NCBI RefSeq assembly: GCF_002111595.1
Contig: NZ_LUTN01000001.1
Coordinates: 248,001-312,000, forward strand
Reading direction: 5' to 3'
Origin: Lonsdalea britannica
Lineage (GTDB): Bacteria; Pseudomonadota; Gammaproteobacteria; Enterobacterales; Enterobacteriaceae
DNA length: 64,000 bases
Shown here: positions 61,450 through 64,000 of the stretch, piece after piece
Position numbering within the stretch: the stretch's first letter is position 1
Layout: the number at the start of each line of letters is the position of its first letter
Made by a program: the position numbers and the translations under genes
Notes under the pieces: model-generated
The model's input: the letters and a program-made list of their open reading frames with translations, nothing else
Database searches by the model: none
Told to the model about the DNA's origin: nothing

Positions 61450-61725
61450 ATGAATCTAAGACGGCTCAAATACTTTGTGAAAATTGTAGATATCGGTAGC
61501 CTCACGCAGGCAGCAGAGATGCTGCACATTGCGCAACCCGCGCTGAGTCAACAAGTCGCCACGTTGGAGAGCGAACTTGAACAGCAATTGCTGGTGCGCA
61601 GTCGCCGTGGCGTTACCCCGACTGATGCAGGTAAAGTTTTATATTCCCATGCGCAAGCCATTTTACACCAGTGCGAACAAGCTAAGACGGCCGTTAACGG
61701 AGTTCGACAGACTGTTAACGTCTGA
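61450..61725 (+). pseudogene. nac: nac, truncated: DNA-binding domain only
   Basis: A 91-residue frame with GGAGG before the ATG. Residues 1-86 match the N-terminus of the nitrogen assimilation control protein Nac (RRLKYFVKIVDIGSLTQAAE, IAQPALSQQVATLE, GVTPTDAGKVLY), a LysR-type regulator of ~305 residues. After LHQCEQAKTAV homology stops and a stop codon follows, with a terminator hairpin almost at once. The whole ligand and oligomerisation domain is missing, a deletion rather than a frameshift. The short product still holds an entire helix-turn-helix and linker helix and could bind DNA weakly, which is speculative. Confidence 0.85.
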
Positions 61726-61732
61726 AAAAGAA

Positions 61733-61770
61733 AACGGCCAGCAATCAATTCATTGCTGGCCGTTCTTCTT
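61733..61770. terminator. Bidirectional terminator between nac and cycA
   Basis: AACGGCCAGCAAT and ATTGCTGGCCGTT pair perfectly over 13 bp with a CAATTC loop, followed by TTCTT on the plus strand and preceded by an A-rich run. It separates two convergent genes. Confidence 0.85.
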
Positions 61771-61846
61771 ATAACCCACCCGATATATCTATCTCTTCGA
61801 TAATCAAGCTGACCATAAAATCTCTGGTCTCGATGGCCATTGTGGA

Positions 61847-63253
61847 TCAGGCGTTCTGTTTTTTCCTGCGCATAAAGATATAAACGACGGCTAGTACCAG
61901 GAACCATAGCGGCGTCACGATGAGCGCCTGGCGCGTATCCGGCTGAAGCGTCAGCAATACCAAGACAAACGCGAAGAACGCAAGGCACACCCAGCACATC
62001 AATTTTCCCAGAGGCATTTTGTACTGGGACTTTTTGTGCAGCTCTGGTCGCTGTTTACGGTAGGCGAGATAGGAGCAGAGGATGATGCTCCAGATAAACA
62101 TAAACAGGATCGCTGAGACGGTGGTAACCAACGTAAACACGGTCATGACGTTCGGGATTAAATAAATCAGCACGACGCCAGATAGCATGCAGGTACAGGA
62201 GAACAGGAGTCCTGCTGAGGGGACGGCGCGTTTCGATAGCACACTAAAACGTCGCGGAGCGTCGCCTTGCTTGGCCAACCCGAACAGCATACGGCTGGTG
62301 GAAAATACGCCACTGTTGGCGGAGGACGCGGCGGATGTCAGCACCACGAAGTTGATGACGCTGGCCGCTGCGGGTAGGCCGACCAGGATAAACATATCCA
62401 CGAACGGGCTACGATCGGGTGCAATGTGATCCCAGGACGTCACCGACATAATCATCACCAACGAGAAAACGTAGAACATGATGATGCGGACAGGGATTGC
62501 GTTGATGGCTCGTGGCAGAACGACCGTCGGGTTTTTGGTCTCAGCGGCGGTCGTTCCCACCAGTTCAATACCGACGAAAGCAAACACCGCGATCTGGAAT
62601 CCGGCAAAAAATCCGGTTACCCCTTGTGGGAACATGCCGCCGTGGCTCCACAAGTTGGTGAAGGATGCGATATTTCCTGAGGGTGACGGGTAGTGCATGA
62701 ACACCAGCCCGGCGCCGATTATAATCAAGGCGGCGATGGCGATGATTTTAATCATGGCGAACCAAAACTCCATTTCGCCAAACAGTTTGACCGTCGCCAG
62801 GTTCAACGTTAACAGGAGCAGCACACACAGTAGGGACGATATCCATTGTGATAGTCCTGGGAACCAGAACTGGGCGTAGGAACTGATGGCCACGACATCG
62901 GCGATCCCGGTGACGACCCAGCAGAACCAATAGGTCCAACCGGTGAAGAAGCCGGCCCAAGGTCCCAATAAATCCGCGGCGAAATCGCTGAAGGATTTAT
63001 AGTTCAGGTTGGAGAGTAAGAGTTCGCCCATCGCTCTCATAACGAAGAACAGCATAAAGCCGATGATCATGTAAACGAAAATGATGGAGGGGCCGGCCAG
63101 GCTGATTGTTTTTCCCGACCCCATGAAAAGACCGGTACCAATCGCGCCCCCGATGGCAATGAGCTGAATGTGTCGGTTGTTTAGGTTTCTCCGCAGGTCG
63201 CCTTGCGGTTTCGCTTCGGCGGTCTGGTTAACCGTTTTGGATTGTTCAGACAT
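61847..63253 (-). CDS. cycA: D-serine/D-alanine/glycine permease CycA
   Basis: A 468-residue APC-family inner-membrane transporter that is clearly orthologous to E. coli CycA: LRRNLNNRHIQLIAIGGAIGTGLFMGSGKTISLAGPSI opens helix 1, and FAGFQIAVFAFVGIELVGTTAAET and ASSANSGVFSTSRMLFGLA follow. It has twelve membrane segments. It imports D-alanine, D-serine, glycine and related amino acids by proton symport. The ATG at 63253 is used; the 363 bases upstream hold its promoter region but no recognised gene. It may also take up D-amino acids formed by the D-carbamoylase route (inference). Confidence 0.95.
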   Translation of the reverse strand: MSEQSKTVNQTAEAKPQGDLRRNLNNRHIQLIAIGGAIGTGLFMGSGKTISLAGPSIIFVYMIIGFMLFFVMRAMGELLLSNLNYKSFSDFAADLLGPWAGFFTGWTYWFCWVVTGIADVVAISSYAQFWFPGLSQWISSLLCVLLLLTLNLATVKLFGEMEFWFAMIKIIAIAALIIIGAGLVFMHYPSPSGNIASFTNLWSHGGMFPQGVTGFFAGFQIAVFAFVGIELVGTTAAETKNPTVVLPRAINAIPVRIIMFYVFSLVMIMSVTSWDHIAPDRSPFVDMFILVGLPAAASVINFVVLTSAASSANSGVFSTSRMLFGLAKQGDAPRRFSVLSKRAVPSAGLLFSCTCMLSGVVLIYLIPNVMTVFTLVTTVSAILFMFIWSIILCSYLAYRKQRPELHKKSQYKMPLGKLMCWVCLAFFAFVLVLLTLQPDTRQALIVTPLWFLVLAVVYIFMRRKKQNA

Positions 63254-63616
63254 TCAAGTGTGTTTCCTGTTCTTGTCCGTGATGTGGTGTTTTGTTGAGC
63301 TCTTGAGTGGCTCTTGGCTTGTGATGCTGAAAGCGGGGAATAATATCACATTGTGACGGCGATGCTCATAGATGCTGATATAGGAGTAAAACAGCGTGAT
63401 TCAAGCATGATGAAATAATGCTCAGACAGGTGAGAATAATAGCAATCAAGATTTTAGGTGGGCCTTCAATATAAAGATGATACTTCTGGCTATGGTGAAA
63501 CCAGCCGAACCATGAAGTCGCCGATGTTTAATTCAATTTCTTTTTTGTCGCTGGATACAAAAAACAATAATAACCATTTGACATGAAGTAGTGGAGAGTG
63601 AATAATCCGTCCCGTT
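63254..63616. other. cycA promoter region up to tRNA-Lys, no gene
   Basis: 363 bases of AT-rich sequence between the divergent cycA and tRNA-Lys genes. The E. coli cycA leader is a target of the GcvB small RNA, but no matching site was identified by eye here. Confidence 0.4.
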
Positions 63617-63691
<75 letters not shown>

Positions 63692-64000
63692 ACACCCCTT
63701 TATTACCTCGTGTTTTATTATATTTCAATTCCAGTTCCTCATCTAAATCTATCGACTCTCTTCCAATAGTTAATTTTTCATTATTATCTTAAATGTATTT
63801 TATTTCTAATATGTGTTTGGAATGTTAACCGCGTAAAAAGTCATTTACGGGGTTGGCCTGCCAAAAGAGTGATCGCGTTAATCTGAACACGGTGGGGGCT
63901 GTCTACGTTGATTTTTTATGTCGAGGGAGCTCAGGAGTAGAGGATATCTTGCCGATCGGCTGATACTGACCGGCAGGAAGAAAGTTATCTGCGGTAAACC
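63692..64000. other. Downstream flank of tRNA-Lys, no gene recognised
   Basis: 309 bases to the window edge, AT-rich at first. No terminator, further tRNA or coding frame can be supported. Confidence 0.4.

Overview
The window looks like chromosome of a plant-associated enterobacterium of the Pectobacteriaceae (Brenneria/Dickeya/Pectobacterium type). The reasons are enterobacterial CycA and Nac, an E. coli-like tRNA-Asn, the E. coli-type ygeX-hyuA-ygfK-ssnA purine genes, a Dickeya-type indigoidine locus, and a tannase-family esterase. The genus is an inference; no rRNA is present.

Layout: (1) 1-8.4 kb: tail of an oxidoreductase, tannase/feruloyl esterase, GST, D-2-hydroxyacid dehydrogenase, exported alpha/beta hydrolase, an internally deleted SDR pseudogene, a sugar-porter MFS gene and a HigBA-type toxin-antitoxin pair. 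(2) 8.7-33.8 kb: a nitrogen/purine/hydantoin catabolic block. An RpiR regulator leads an operon with an ABC importer, M20 carbamoylase/amidohydrolase, N-carbamoyl-D-amino-acid hydrolase, a molybdenum hydroxylase (Mo, FAD and 2Fe-2S parts) and a MocA-type cofactor enzyme. Next come a YgeV-type sigma-54 activator, ygeX-hyuA, an XdhC-like factor, ygfK-ssnA and a second, two-subunit xanthine dehydrogenase. Several transcription units start at sequences matching -24/-12 (sigma-54) promoters, and two share the palindrome TTCTCA-N3-TGAGAA. (3) 33.9-37.6 kb: truncated haemoglobin, phenol-type outer-membrane protein and nitrilase, divergent from an AraC regulator that itself has a good -24/-12 promoter. 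(4) 37.7-46.5 kb: an SDR/APC permease/amidase/MFS operon divergent from a kinase plus class-III PLP enzyme pair and a DeoR regulator, read here as an amino-alcohol phosphorylation and phospho-lyase module. (5) 46.9-52.9 kb: OYE flavoprotein/HxlR, a YjfB motility-type protein with a FliA-like promoter, RidA/TetR with three operators, an IS3-family remnant, and LysR/YdcZ-type transporters. (6) 53.5-60.6 kb: an AT-richer indigoidine (blue pigment) cluster of tautomerase, indA, indB, questin-oxidase-like protein and indC, next to tRNA-Asn. (7) 61-64 kb: a truncated nac with intact NtrC/sigma-54 signals, cycA and tRNA-Lys(CTT).

A technical point affects reading. Eight genes are broken by ten single-base losses, each explained by shortening a short homopolymer by one base, and the tRNA-Lys T-arm is one C short. 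That pattern suggests base-calling errors more than gene decay. It also raises doubt about the apparent Mo-FAD fusion protein at 14.7-17.9 kb. The SDR remnant, the IS remnant and truncated nac are different: they carry large deletions or several lesions and look like real pseudogenes.
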